In this document: in pieces, positions 1 through 6,008 of the stretch | How the letters are laid out: every line of letters starts with the position of its first letter | Numbering within the stretch: position 1 is the stretch's first letter | NCBI GenBank assembly: GCA_003245395.1 | Contig: QKDF01000132.1 | Coordinates: forward strand, 1 to 11,640 | DNA length: 11,640 bases | Reading direction: 5' to 3' | DNA from: Clostridia bacterium | GTDB lineage: Bacteria > Bacillota > Clostridia > Oscillospirales > Oscillospiraceae | Translations under genes and position numbers: made by a program | The notes under the pieces: generated by a model | Told to the model about the DNA's origin: nothing | The model's database searches: none | Seen by the model: only the letters and a program-made list of their open reading frames with translations

Positions 1-28
1 AGGGCGACGCGGCGTCCCGCGCCGCCCT
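1..28 (-). terminator. GC-rich hairpin, probable terminator of the AOR operon
   Basis: Positions 1-6 pair with 23-28 and 8-12 pair with 17-21, with one A/C mismatch (7/22) and a 4-base loop (13-16), giving an 11-bp GC-rich stem. It begins 24 bases past the stop codon of the last operon gene (793-53). The T-tract expected of an intrinsic terminator on the minus strand would lie left of position 1 and cannot be seen, so termination is inferred from placement and stem strength. Confidence 0.5.
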
Positions 29-52
29 TTGCAGATTGAATCTCTGCGGATT

Positions 53-793
53 TCAATCACCGTAGGTTTGAGCAAGTACCTGCGCCATTTTCTCCTCGCG
101 GCAGGCTTCACACAAGGTGTCCGGCTCCTGTCCCGATTTTTCTGCGGCCAATGCCAGCTCTTCCTGCGTACCGAGCACTTTCCCGCAGCGCTCGCAGTGA
201 ACCAGTCGGAAGGTCTTGTTCCAGATTGTGCGGGTGGAATCGGTTTCCAGAATGTCTATGGCGCCGGTGGGGCAGACGTAAGCACAGCTTCCGCAGCCCA
301 CGCAGACTTTACTGGGCTCATGATAGGGCGTTGCGATTTCTTTGGTGATCCCTCGGTTCACGGTGGAGATGGCGCCGACGCTCAGCTCGCTGCAGGCCCG
401 GACACACAGTCCGCACATGATGCATTTTCCGGCTTCGGCAGATAGCAGCCTGGGCATTTCGGGCGCGTTGTATTTTTCGCACAGCTCCGCAATGACCTCG
501 CTGTCCGGCGCGCGCTTGTGCAGCAGTGTTAGGATCAGGCCGCGCTGGCGGCGAACTTTCTCGCTGTCAGTCAGAACCTCGCATTCCCGTTCCACGGGGT
601 ATACGCAGGATACGACAATCTTGCCGCGGCCACGCTCCATAACCTCCACAATGCAAAGCCGGCAGCAGCCCTGACCCGGCAGACTCTCGTGGTGGCAGAG
701 CGTCGGAATTTCAATGCCGTTGCGCCGGGCGACCTGCAGCAGGAATTCTCCCTTTTCGCATTCACACGGCTTTCCGTTTATCGTTACGATCAT
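53..793 (-). CDS. NuoG/HydA-N-terminal-like Fe-S subunit (2Fe-2S ferredoxin domain plus two 4Fe-4S)
   Basis: A 246-residue soluble electron-transfer subunit. Residues 1-75 form a [2Fe-2S] plant-type ferredoxin domain with C33, C44, C47 and C63. Residues 120-180 carry two [4Fe-4S] motifs: C124/C127/C130/C134 and C164/C167/C170/C174. This order matches the N-terminus of NuoG and of the HydA subunit of multimeric [FeFe] hydrogenases, but the chain stops before any H-cluster or molybdopterin domain, and the His-ligated NuoG cluster motif is not evident. The C-terminus has an extra pair of CxxC motifs (C200/C203 and C228/C231) that could hold zinc or another cluster. The ATG overlaps the preceding stop in ATGA (790-793), with AGGGA about 7 bases upstream. 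It probably wires the NuoEF-like module to the AOR/polyferredoxin. No signal peptide or membrane segment is seen. The domain call is firm; its position in the complex is inferred. Confidence 0.9.
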   Translation of the reverse strand: MIVTINGKPCECEKGEFLLQVARRNGIEIPTLCHHESLPGQGCCRLCIVEVMERGRGKIVVSCVYPVERECEVLTDSEKVRRQRGLILTLLHKRAPDSEVIAELCEKYNAPEMPRLLSAEAGKCIMCGLCVRACSELSVGAISTVNRGITKEIATPYHEPSKVCVGCGSCAYVCPTGAIDILETDSTRTIWNKTFRLVHCERCGKVLGTQEELALAAEKSGQEPDTLCEACREEKMAQVLAQTYGD

Positions 794-2586
794 TCAGCGT
801 CCCTGCCTTTCGTTATAATCGCGCCGAATTTGCACGCCTCACGGCAACTGCCGCAGACGATGCACTTGGCCGGATCAATGTGATGCGGCTTTTTCACTTC
901 ACCGGAAATGGCGTCGGCGGGACAGGCGCGTTTGCAGGCAGAGCAGCCCTTGCAGGCATCGGCGTCAATTTCAAACGAGGTCAGCTTCGTGCATACGCCG
1001 GCGGGGCAGCGGTGTTCCAGAATGTGGGCCTCGTATTCGTCACGAAAATATTTCAGCGTTGTCAAAACAGGGTTCGGCGCGGACTTGCCCAGGGCGCACA
1101 GAGAGCTGTCCTTCAGCATTTCACCCAGGGATTCCAGCGTGTCAAGGTCTTCCATCCTGCCCCTGCCTTCACAGATGTCCGTCAGAATCTTCAGCATGTG
1201 CCGCAGGCCTTCCCGACACGGCGTACACTTGCCGCAGCTCTCCTCGGACAAAAACTTGATGTAATACCGGGCAACTTCCACCATGCAGCTTCGGTCATCC
1301 ATGACGATCATGCCGCCGGAACCCATCATGGCGCCGTAGCTGGTCAGCGTGTCAAAATCAACCGGCAAATCCAGCAGGGAGGCGGGGATACAGCCCCCGG
1401 AGGGCCCGCCTGTCTGGACGGCTTTGAACGCACGGTTGCCCTGAATGCCCCCCCCGATATCAAAAATGAGGTGGCGCAGCGTCGTCCCCATCGGTACCTC
1501 TACCAACCCGGTGCGCTTGACCTTACCCACCAGAGCAAACACCTTGGTACCCTTGCTGCCCTGCGTACCCACGGACGCGTAATGGTCGCCGCCGTGAGTA
1601 ATGATGTAAGGGACGTTGGCAAGCGTCTCCACATTATTGAGTACCGTGGGCTGATTCCACAGCCCACGCTGCACGGAACGGATGTATTTCGCCCGCGGTT
1701 CGCCCACGCGCCCTTCGATGGACGCCATCAGCGCAGTGGATTCACCGCAGACAAACGCACCGCCGCCTCGGACGACGGACAGTTTCAGCCTTTTCCCTGA
1801 GCCCAGGATATTGTCCCCGATGATGCCGCGAGCCTCTGCAGCGGCAATGGCCGCTTTGACATTCTGGACGGCAAGATTATATTCGTCGCGGATATACAGG
1901 AAGCCCTCTTCCGCTCCAATGGCCAGAGCGCAGATGGCCATACCCTCCAGAACGCTGTGAGGATCGCCCTCCAGAACGCTTCTGTCCATAAAGGCGCCTG
2001 GGTCACCCTCATCGCCGTTGCAGGCAACATACTTTGGAAAAACGTTATAGCCCGCGGCTGTGCGCCATTTGCGCCCGGTGGGGAAGCCCGCACCGCCGCG
2101 GCCGCGCAGGCCGGATTTTTCCAGTTCGGTTATGATTTCATCCGGCGTCATGGTCAGGGCCTTTTTCAGCCCTTCATAGCCCCCGGTCGCCAGATAATCG
2201 TCCACGTTGTCCGGCGTGATTTTGCCGATATTGCGCAGGGCAATTTTCATCTGCGGTACGTAGAAGGGATTGTCCGCCTGACTTCTGACCCGCTCGCCCT
2301 TGTCATTCTTGTAGAGCAGGCGCTCCACCGGTTCGCCGTTGGCAATGGTTTTTTCAAGGATCTCTGCGACATCACCCTCTTTTACGTGGTAATAGGAAAT
2401 CTGATCGGGGATGATGGTAACCAGCGGCCCGTTTTCGCAAAAGCCGTTGCAGCCGGTGCGCTTGACCGTGCATTCTACCTTTGCGTCGGCGTCCTGCGCA
2501 GCAATCAGCCGCTCAAATTCGGCGGCGACTTTTGCGCTGCCATTGGCAAGGCATCCGGTGCCGCAGCAGACCCGTATGGTTCTCAT
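790..2586 (-). CDS. nuoF: NuoF/HydB-like NADH-binding FMN iron-sulfur flavoprotein
   Basis: A 598-residue diaphorase subunit that exchanges electrons between NAD(H) and Fe-S clusters through FMN. Domains in order: an N-terminal thioredoxin-like [2Fe-2S] domain (C7 or C8, C12, C46, C50); the NADH/FMN domain with GRGGAGFPTGRKW (162-174) and CNGDEGDPGAFMDR (189-202); an SLBB-like segment; the NuoF [4Fe-4S] site SCGKCTPC (C451, C454, C457, then C497); an HX5CX4C element (H521, C527, C532); and two C-terminal [4Fe-4S] motifs (C545/C548/C551/C555 and C575/C578/C581/C585). The extra domains at both ends are typical of HydB of bifurcating hydrogenases and longer than respiratory NuoF. I placed the start at ATG 2586, which overlaps the upstream stop (ATGA) and opens directly into the [2Fe-2S] domain. 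An in-frame ATG at 2706 would only add translation of the neighbouring gene's sequence. It also overlaps the next gene by 4 bases, suggesting coupled translation. Confidence 0.95.
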   Translation of the reverse strand: MRTIRVCCGTGCLANGSAKVAAEFERLIAAQDADAKVECTVKRTGCNGFCENGPLVTIIPDQISYYHVKEGDVAEILEKTIANGEPVERLLYKNDKGERVRSQADNPFYVPQMKIALRNIGKITPDNVDDYLATGGYEGLKKALTMTPDEIITELEKSGLRGRGGAGFPTGRKWRTAAGYNVFPKYVACNGDEGDPGAFMDRSVLEGDPHSVLEGMAICALAIGAEEGFLYIRDEYNLAVQNVKAAIAAAEARGIIGDNILGSGKRLKLSVVRGGGAFVCGESTALMASIEGRVGEPRAKYIRSVQRGLWNQPTVLNNVETLANVPYIITHGGDHYASVGTQGSKGTKVFALVGKVKRTGLVEVPMGTTLRHLIFDIGGGIQGNRAFKAVQTGGPSGGCIPASLLDLPVDFDTLTSYGAMMGSGGMIVMDDRSCMVEVARYYIKFLSEESCGKCTPCREGLRHMLKILTDICEGRGRMEDLDTLESLGEMLKDSSLCALGKSAPNPVLTTLKYFRDEYEAHILEHRCPAGVCTKLTSFEIDADACKGCSACKRACPADAISGEVKKPHHIDPAKCIVCGSCREACKFGAIITKGRDAE

Positions 2587-3068
2587 TGCGCCTTCGCCTC
2601 CTCCCGGTACGAGTTGAGAACGGCCGGCAATTTTTCCATGGTCATCTTGCCGTAATAGGTTCCGTCCACCACCATGACGGGGGCCAGGGCGCAGGAGCCC
2701 AGACAATTGACCAGCTCCAGCGAAAACAGTCCGTCCTCCGTTGTCTCACCGGCCTGAATGCCCAGCAGCCGCGTAATGCCGCCGATCAGGCTCCCGGCTC
2801 CCCGGATGTGACAGGCTGTACCGTCGCAGAGCTTGATGATATGTTTGCCCTTGGGTTTGAGACTCAGAGCCTTGTAAAAGGTCGCCATTGAGTAGAGCAC
2901 GGACAGCGGACAGCTCAGGTATTCCGCCAGTGCTTCCATTCCCTCCCTGGGAATGTGATTAAACCGATGCTGCAGATCTTGCATAATGGCCAGAGAGTAG
3001 CGCTGTTCACGGGGATAGCTGCGCAGAACCTCCTCAATTTCCTCCATGGATATCTGCACAGACCTCAC
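2583..3068 (-). CDS. nuoE: NuoE/HydC-like [2Fe-2S] subunit
   Basis: A 161-residue thioredoxin-fold [2Fe-2S] protein of the NuoE (complex I 24 kDa) family, the partner of NuoF/HydB. The four ligands are visible as C81-X4-C86 and C122-X3-C126. A helical N-terminal domain precedes them, and the length is normal for the family. The open frame begins with GTG at 3068, 18 bases after the MoaD-like gene, with GGAAAGG immediately upstream at rather close spacing. GTG 3059 and ATG 3047 are possible later starts that would remove 3 or 7 residues outside the domain. The stop overlaps the nuoF-like ATG. In HydABC-type enzymes this subunit and HydB form the flavin core linked to bifurcation; here it should do the same for the AOR. 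Confidence 0.93.
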   Translation of the reverse strand: MRSVQISMEEIEEVLRSYPREQRYSLAIMQDLQHRFNHIPREGMEALAEYLSCPLSVLYSMATFYKALSLKPKGKHIIKLCDGTACHIRGAGSLIGGITRLLGIQAGETTEDGLFSLELVNCLGSCALAPVMVVDGTYYGKMTMEKLPAVLNSYREEAKAQ

Positions 3069-3086
3069 CGCCTTTCCAATTTAATT

Positions 3087-3368
3087 TTATCCACCGGCCA
3101 CCACAGGGAAAATCTGAATCAGATCCGCGTCCCGGAGGGGCGTATGAATCCCGCTCAGAAACTCCACCCTGCGGCCGTTTACCATCACGATAACCCGTTC
3201 CCCAAGTTCCGTCTCTCCTTCGGCAAAGAATTCATCGTGGAATTTCTGCCCGAAGCGGGTGCTTAATTCTCTTCCCAGCTGCAGCACGTCCGCGCAGCCC
3301 GGCCAAGTGATTTCCCTGCAGCCGGCATAATCCGGATCCCGCAGATATGCAAAAAATTTTACCGTCAT
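3087..3368 (-). CDS. MoaD/ThiS-family sulfur carrier protein
   Basis: A 93-residue beta-grasp (ubiquitin-like) protein ending in the Gly-Gly tail (VVAGG, 89-93) that E1-like enzymes adenylate before thiocarboxylation. The segments VMVNGRRV (61-68) and LRDADLIQIFPVV (78-90) are typical of MoaD/ThiS. In the molybdopterin pathway MoaD donates sulfur to form the dithiolene that binds Mo or W. It lies between the AOR gene and the NuoEFG-like genes, so it is probably dedicated to the tungstopterin (or molybdopterin) cofactor of that AOR. The start is ATG 3368 with GGAG about 8 bases upstream. No moaE partner is in the window; the ThiF-like protein at 6926-7597 is the likely activating enzyme. MoaD-like small proteins are common in AOR clusters. 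A role in thiamine synthesis is possible but not supported by context. Confidence 0.88.
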   Translation of the reverse strand: MTVKFFAYLRDPDYAGCREITWPGCADVLQLGRELSTRFGQKFHDEFFAEGETELGERVIVMVNGRRVEFLSGIHTPLRDADLIQIFPVVAGG

Positions 3369-3412
3369 TCTTTATCTCCAAACTCATGGATATTGGGGGA
3401 CGTTGTGTGTCC

Positions 3413-3442
3413 GACCGGAAGCGGGCGGAGCCGCTTCCGGTC
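3413..3442 (-). promoter_or_regulatory. Intercistronic 12-bp perfect hairpin between AOR and MoaD-like genes
   Basis: Positions 3413-3424 are perfectly complementary to 3431-3442 (12-bp GC-rich stem, 6-base loop GCGGAG). It starts 8 bases after the AOR stop codon. Neither strand has a T-tract after the stem, so it is not a canonical intrinsic terminator. It probably protects the 3' end of the upstream polyferredoxin-AOR message, or partly attenuates, so that AOR is made in excess of the downstream subunits. The structure is seen; the role is inferred. Confidence 0.7.
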
Positions 3443-3450
3443 AGTTGCCG

Positions 3451-5253
3451 TCAGTTTAACTTCAGGGCCGTCAATTTTTCCTTTGTTGGAATTCCTTCCT
3501 CATCCCAGCCGCGCGCGGCATAATACTCCTTGAGCATGGTGTGCAGCTCGTTGACTTTTCCCTCGGCGGGACCGTTGGGCAGCTTCTCCCGCAGCAGACG
3601 CGGGGGAAGCGTATCCTTCTCCACACCGGCGGCGACGTTGAACTGCTTTTCCAGATTCCAGATGCGCTCGCCCTTAAGCAGGACTTCCTCGTCGGATTCG
3701 TCGCTGCCCACTGCCTCACGGTACATCCCGGCAATCTCGGGAAGACCCATGCCGAAGGTGGTGAACAGGCAGATACCGGTCGCGTCGCAAAGCGCGGTCA
3801 GATCCTGAAAGGTCTTCAGCAGCGCCGGCTTGCCTTCTGTTACCAGCGGGTCCATGGCCAGAGGAATTCCCAGAACCTCCGGGGAAATCATGTAGCCGCG
3901 CACATGGCAGCCGCCGCGGTTTGACGTGGCGTATTCCAGGCCGATTCCCTGGATGGCGCGGCCGTCGTATGCGGGCATTTCCTGTTTCTTGACAGACATG
4001 GACAACTCAGGATGGCCATATTTCTCGGCCATACGGTAGGAGCCCAGACCCATGATCTTTCCAAAGCCCTCGCCCTTGCAGGTCATCTCGGTAGCCTTGA
4101 CCATGGCCGCGGCATCACCGAAGCGCAGCGGGAAGCCGATGTCCTCCTCTGGAATCGCGCCCATTTCGTACAGTTCCATGGCGCAGGCGATGGTGGAACC
4201 CATGGTGATGGGGTCAATGCCATACTGGTTGCACATGAAGTTCGCGTCACACACGGCGCCCAGATCGTTGATCTTGCAGTCCGCACCGAAAGACCAGCCG
4301 GCCTCGTATTCTGGGCCTTCACCCTGGGACTTGTAAGGCCCGGACTTGATTTCCGTCAGTCTGCCGCAGCCGATGGAACAGCCGAAGCAGCCCTTGTTGC
4401 GGATCAGGTGCTTTGCAGTCAGGGACTCGCCGGAGATGTCGTCCGCATCGGCGTAGCAGGCGCCGTCGCGGCCATTCGCCACGGGCATTCCGCCCACGCC
4501 GTTGACGATGTTGACCAGAATCATCGTGCCATACGCGGAAAGCCCCGCGCCGGTAACGGGATGGGCCTTCAGCTTGGCCCGGGCGTCCATGCACACCTCA
4601 AAGAACTTCTCCGGGTGGGCGACAAAGATGGACTTGGTTCCTTTGACTGCCACGGCTTTAAGCTTTTTCACACCCATGACGGCGCCGATGCCGCCGCGGC
4701 CGGCAGCCCGATGTTTATCGTTCATGATGCCCGCGAACAGGCATCCGGTTTCCCCGGCGGCGGAGATGCAGGCGATGCGGAAATTGGAGCCGCACTCCTC
4801 ATTCAGTGCATCGGTGGTTTCAAAGACGTCCTTGCCCCAGAGGTGAGTGGCGTCGCGGAGTTCTACGGTGTCGTCGCTGATGTACAGATATACGGGATGG
4901 TCGGACACATCCTCGAAGATGATGCCGTCATAGCCCGCATATTTCAGTTCCGGACCAAAGTGACCGCCGGAATTGGCTGCGCCGATGGTACCGGTCAGAG
5001 GAGACTTTGCAACGGCGTTGTACCGCCCGGCTGAAGTTGCAGCGGTGCCGGTCAGGGGTCCGGTCATGAAAATCAGCTTGTTGTCCGGTCCCAGCGGATC
5101 GCATTTGGGATCGCACTCATCGCAGTAGTACTTGGTGCCAAGACCTCTGGCGCCCACGTACTCGTCGGCATTCTTATCGTTGAGCGGTTCTTTTAAAATG
5201 GTGCCTGTTTTCAGGTTGACCCGCAAAATAGTACCCACATAGCCGTTATTCAT
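3451..5253 (-). CDS. aor: Tungsten-dependent aldehyde ferredoxin oxidoreductase (AOR family)
   Basis: A 600-residue cytoplasmic tungstopterin enzyme oxidising an aldehyde to the acid. Length and layout match the classical AOR family (Pyrococcus AOR, about 605 residues). The N-terminal pterin-binding domain shows TGPLTGT (64-70), SGRYNA-like and GGHFGPELK elements and AAGRGGIG (183-190). The single [4Fe-4S] cluster is bound by C289-X2-C292-X3-C296 and the distant C495 in CDATGIC. The EGPEYE segment (312-317) and H450 in RGGCH correspond to acidic and histidine residues near the metal in characterised AORs. ATG 5253 overlaps the polyferredoxin stop (ATGA), with GGGGAGGAGG 7 bases upstream. The substrate cannot be read from sequence: AOR-like, benzoyl-CoA-reductase BamB-like and glyceraldehyde-3-phosphate enzymes share this fold. 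The neighbouring NAD-linked module suggests electrons reach NAD+ as well as ferredoxin. Tungsten rather than molybdenum is assumed from the family. Confidence 0.95.
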   Translation of the reverse strand: MNNGYVGTILRVNLKTGTILKEPLNDKNADEYVGARGLGTKYYCDECDPKCDPLGPDNKLIFMTGPLTGTAATSAGRYNAVAKSPLTGTIGAANSGGHFGPELKYAGYDGIIFEDVSDHPVYLYISDDTVELRDATHLWGKDVFETTDALNEECGSNFRIACISAAGETGCLFAGIMNDKHRAAGRGGIGAVMGVKKLKAVAVKGTKSIFVAHPEKFFEVCMDARAKLKAHPVTGAGLSAYGTMILVNIVNGVGGMPVANGRDGACYADADDISGESLTAKHLIRNKGCFGCSIGCGRLTEIKSGPYKSQGEGPEYEAGWSFGADCKINDLGAVCDANFMCNQYGIDPITMGSTIACAMELYEMGAIPEEDIGFPLRFGDAAAMVKATEMTCKGEGFGKIMGLGSYRMAEKYGHPELSMSVKKQEMPAYDGRAIQGIGLEYATSNRGGCHVRGYMISPEVLGIPLAMDPLVTEGKPALLKTFQDLTALCDATGICLFTTFGMGLPEIAGMYREAVGSDESDEEVLLKGERIWNLEKQFNVAAGVEKDTLPPRLLREKLPNGPAEGKVNELHTMLKEYYAARGWDEEGIPTKEKLTALKLN

Positions 5254-5726
5254 GCGTTTGCCTCCTCCCCGATGATATCTCTGTAGTGCTCGGCGAGCTG
5301 CTTTTTATGGTCGCTGAGCGCATCTGTTTCCGAAAATTCGATGGCGCCGGTGGGACAGTACTTGGCACATTTGGGGTCGCCGCCGCACAGATCACATTTG
5401 AAGACTTTCTTGACCGACGGGTGATAGGAGATGTTGCCCAGCGGGCAGGCGTTCATGCACATCTTGCAGCCGATGCATTTGTCGTAGTTCATGATAACCG
5501 CACCGTCTTCTCTGCGGGAAATCGCGTGAACAGGGCAGACCTTCATGCAGGATGGTTCTTCGCATTGCAGGCATACAATGGGGACTGCAACGGCGGCTTT
5601 CTCGTATTCCAGCACTGTAACATTTGCCATTTTGGGATTGAACTGTTGGTAATGACCAAACGAACAAACCAGTTCGCAGGTGCGGCAGCCGATGCACTTT
5701 TCAGGCTTGATGACCAATTGCTTCAT
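5250..5726 (-). CDS. Four-cluster [4Fe-4S] ferredoxin (polyferredoxin) partner of AOR
   Basis: A 158-residue HycB/DmsB-type electron-transfer protein with 16 cysteines in four groups: C11/C14/C17/C21, C52/C55/C60/C64, C84/C87/C90/C94 and C111/C114/C120/C124. The pattern predicts four [4Fe-4S] clusters forming a wire. It is the first gene of the operon and overlaps the AOR ATG by 4 bases, the arrangement typical of the small Fe-S subunit paired with AOR/WOR large subunits. It should carry electrons from the AOR cluster to the NuoEFG-like module or to free ferredoxin. ATG 5726 is the only plausible start: an in-frame TAA lies a few codons upstream at 5763-5765, with no start codon between. The nearby AAGGA gives a weak ribosome site, and a much stronger one lies beyond a hairpin. 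No signal peptide or Tat motif, so cytoplasmic. Confidence 0.93.
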   Translation of the reverse strand: MKQLVIKPEKCIGCRTCELVCSFGHYQQFNPKMANVTVLEYEKAAVAVPIVCLQCEEPSCMKVCPVHAISRREDGAVIMNYDKCIGCKMCMNACPLGNISYHPSVKKVFKCDLCGGDPKCAKYCPTGAIEFSETDALSDHKKQLAEHYRDIIGEEANA

Positions 5727-5764
5727 AAAATCCTTGGGTTTTGTGGCCCAAGTGCCACCTCCTT
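5727..5764 (-). promoter_or_regulatory. Leader with distant strong Shine-Dalgarno and bridging hairpin
   Basis: AAGGAGG (5764-5758) is a near-perfect ribosome binding site but ends 31 bases before ATG 5726, too far for normal use. Between them CTTGGG (5752-5747) pairs perfectly with CCCAAG (5738-5733) around an 8-base loop. Folding this 6-bp stem would bring the site to roughly 11-12 unpaired bases from the ATG. A weak local AAGGA (5736-5732) lies inside the same stem, so the two ribosome sites would be mutually exclusive. The structure is seen; translational use is inferred. Confidence 0.45.
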
Positions 5765-5784
5765 ACATGTAATTCTATTTATAA

Positions 5785-5813
5785 ATTGTATTCCGACAGT
5801 CGGAACCCGTAAA
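5785..5813 (-). promoter_or_regulatory. Candidate sigma-70-type promoter of the AOR operon
   Basis: Reading the minus strand: TTTACG (5813-5808) as -35 (4 of 6 consensus), a 17-bp spacer (5807-5791), and TACAAT (5790-5785) as -10 (5 of 6). Transcription would start near 5778 and give a leader of about 52 bases that includes the structured ribosome site. Most of the spacer is occupied by a perfect palindrome, which suggests direct control of this promoter. Confidence 0.5.
5791..5805. promoter_or_regulatory. Perfect 15-bp palindrome (probable operator) in promoter spacer
   Basis: TTCCGACAGTCGGAA is a perfect dyad with 7-bp arms around one central base. One base is too short a loop for RNA folding at full stem length, so a protein-binding operator is likelier than a hairpin. 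Its inner 13 bases fit the LysR rule T-N11-A. Because it lies between the -35 and -10 hexamers, binding should repress, or act MerR-like by distorting the spacer. The cognate regulator is unknown; the divergent LysR protein is the nearest candidate. Confidence 0.55.
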
Positions 5814-5855
5814 GATTTTTTGCGTTACTTGATATTGCTTTTAGGAATATAAAAG

Positions 5856-5868
5856 TCTATACTGTAGA
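5856..5868. promoter_or_regulatory. Candidate LysR-type T-N11-A site
   Basis: TCTATACTGTAGA has the T-N11-A form with inverted 4-bp arms TCTA/TAGA. It is centred about 84 bp upstream of the predicted operon start site, within the range where LysR activators anchor. The motif is short and the region is AT-rich, so chance occurrence is a real possibility. Confidence 0.3.
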
Positions 5869-5907
5869 TGTTATAAACAATTAAATGGGTTAAAATAATA
5901 TCAATAT

Positions 5908-5921
5908 TGTGTATATACACA
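5908..5921. promoter_or_regulatory. Perfect 14-bp palindrome upstream of lysR
   Basis: TGTGTATATACACA is a perfect dyad of two 7-bp arms without spacer, about 90 bp upstream of the LysR start codon. A weak plus-strand promoter could be read as TTAAAA (5890-5895) and TATACA (5914-5919) with an 18-bp gap, placing the palindrome over the -10 and allowing autoregulation. Alternating purine/pyrimidine sequence makes such palindromes easier to form by chance. Confidence 0.35.
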
Positions 5922-6008
5922 GTTTGTGACGATTGTTCTGGCGATTTTGGCAAAGTCTCTTATTCTGTTTGGCCATAAGCGCAGGCGGAGTTTCAGAGGG
6001 GGTGTTCC

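Noticed and set aside
880..1800. 306-codon plus-strand open frame
   Set aside because: Antisense to the well-supported NuoF/HydB-like gene, without recognisable motifs or a ribosome site.
2587..2706. 40-residue N-terminal extension of the NuoF-like protein
   Set aside because: It overlaps the NuoE-like coding sequence, is not NuoF-like, and the ATGA overlap start at 2586 fits family and operon style.
3413..3442. Intrinsic terminator between AOR and MoaD-like gene
   Set aside because: The stem is strong but no T-tract follows on the minus strand, and downstream genes continue in the same direction.
4012..5034. 340-codon plus-strand open frame
   Set aside because: It lies wholly antisense to the AOR gene, has no family motifs and low-complexity Ala/Gly/His-rich content; it is a shadow of a GC-rich codon pattern.
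5740..5765. Possible leader peptide starting at TTG or GTG after the strong AAGGAGG upstream of the polyferredoxin gene
   Set aside because: Short frames exist (the GTG one ends in TGA overlapping ATG 5726), but the GTG overlaps the ribosome site and neither peptide shows a recognisable attenuator composition. The hairpin-bridging explanation is simpler, though not proven.
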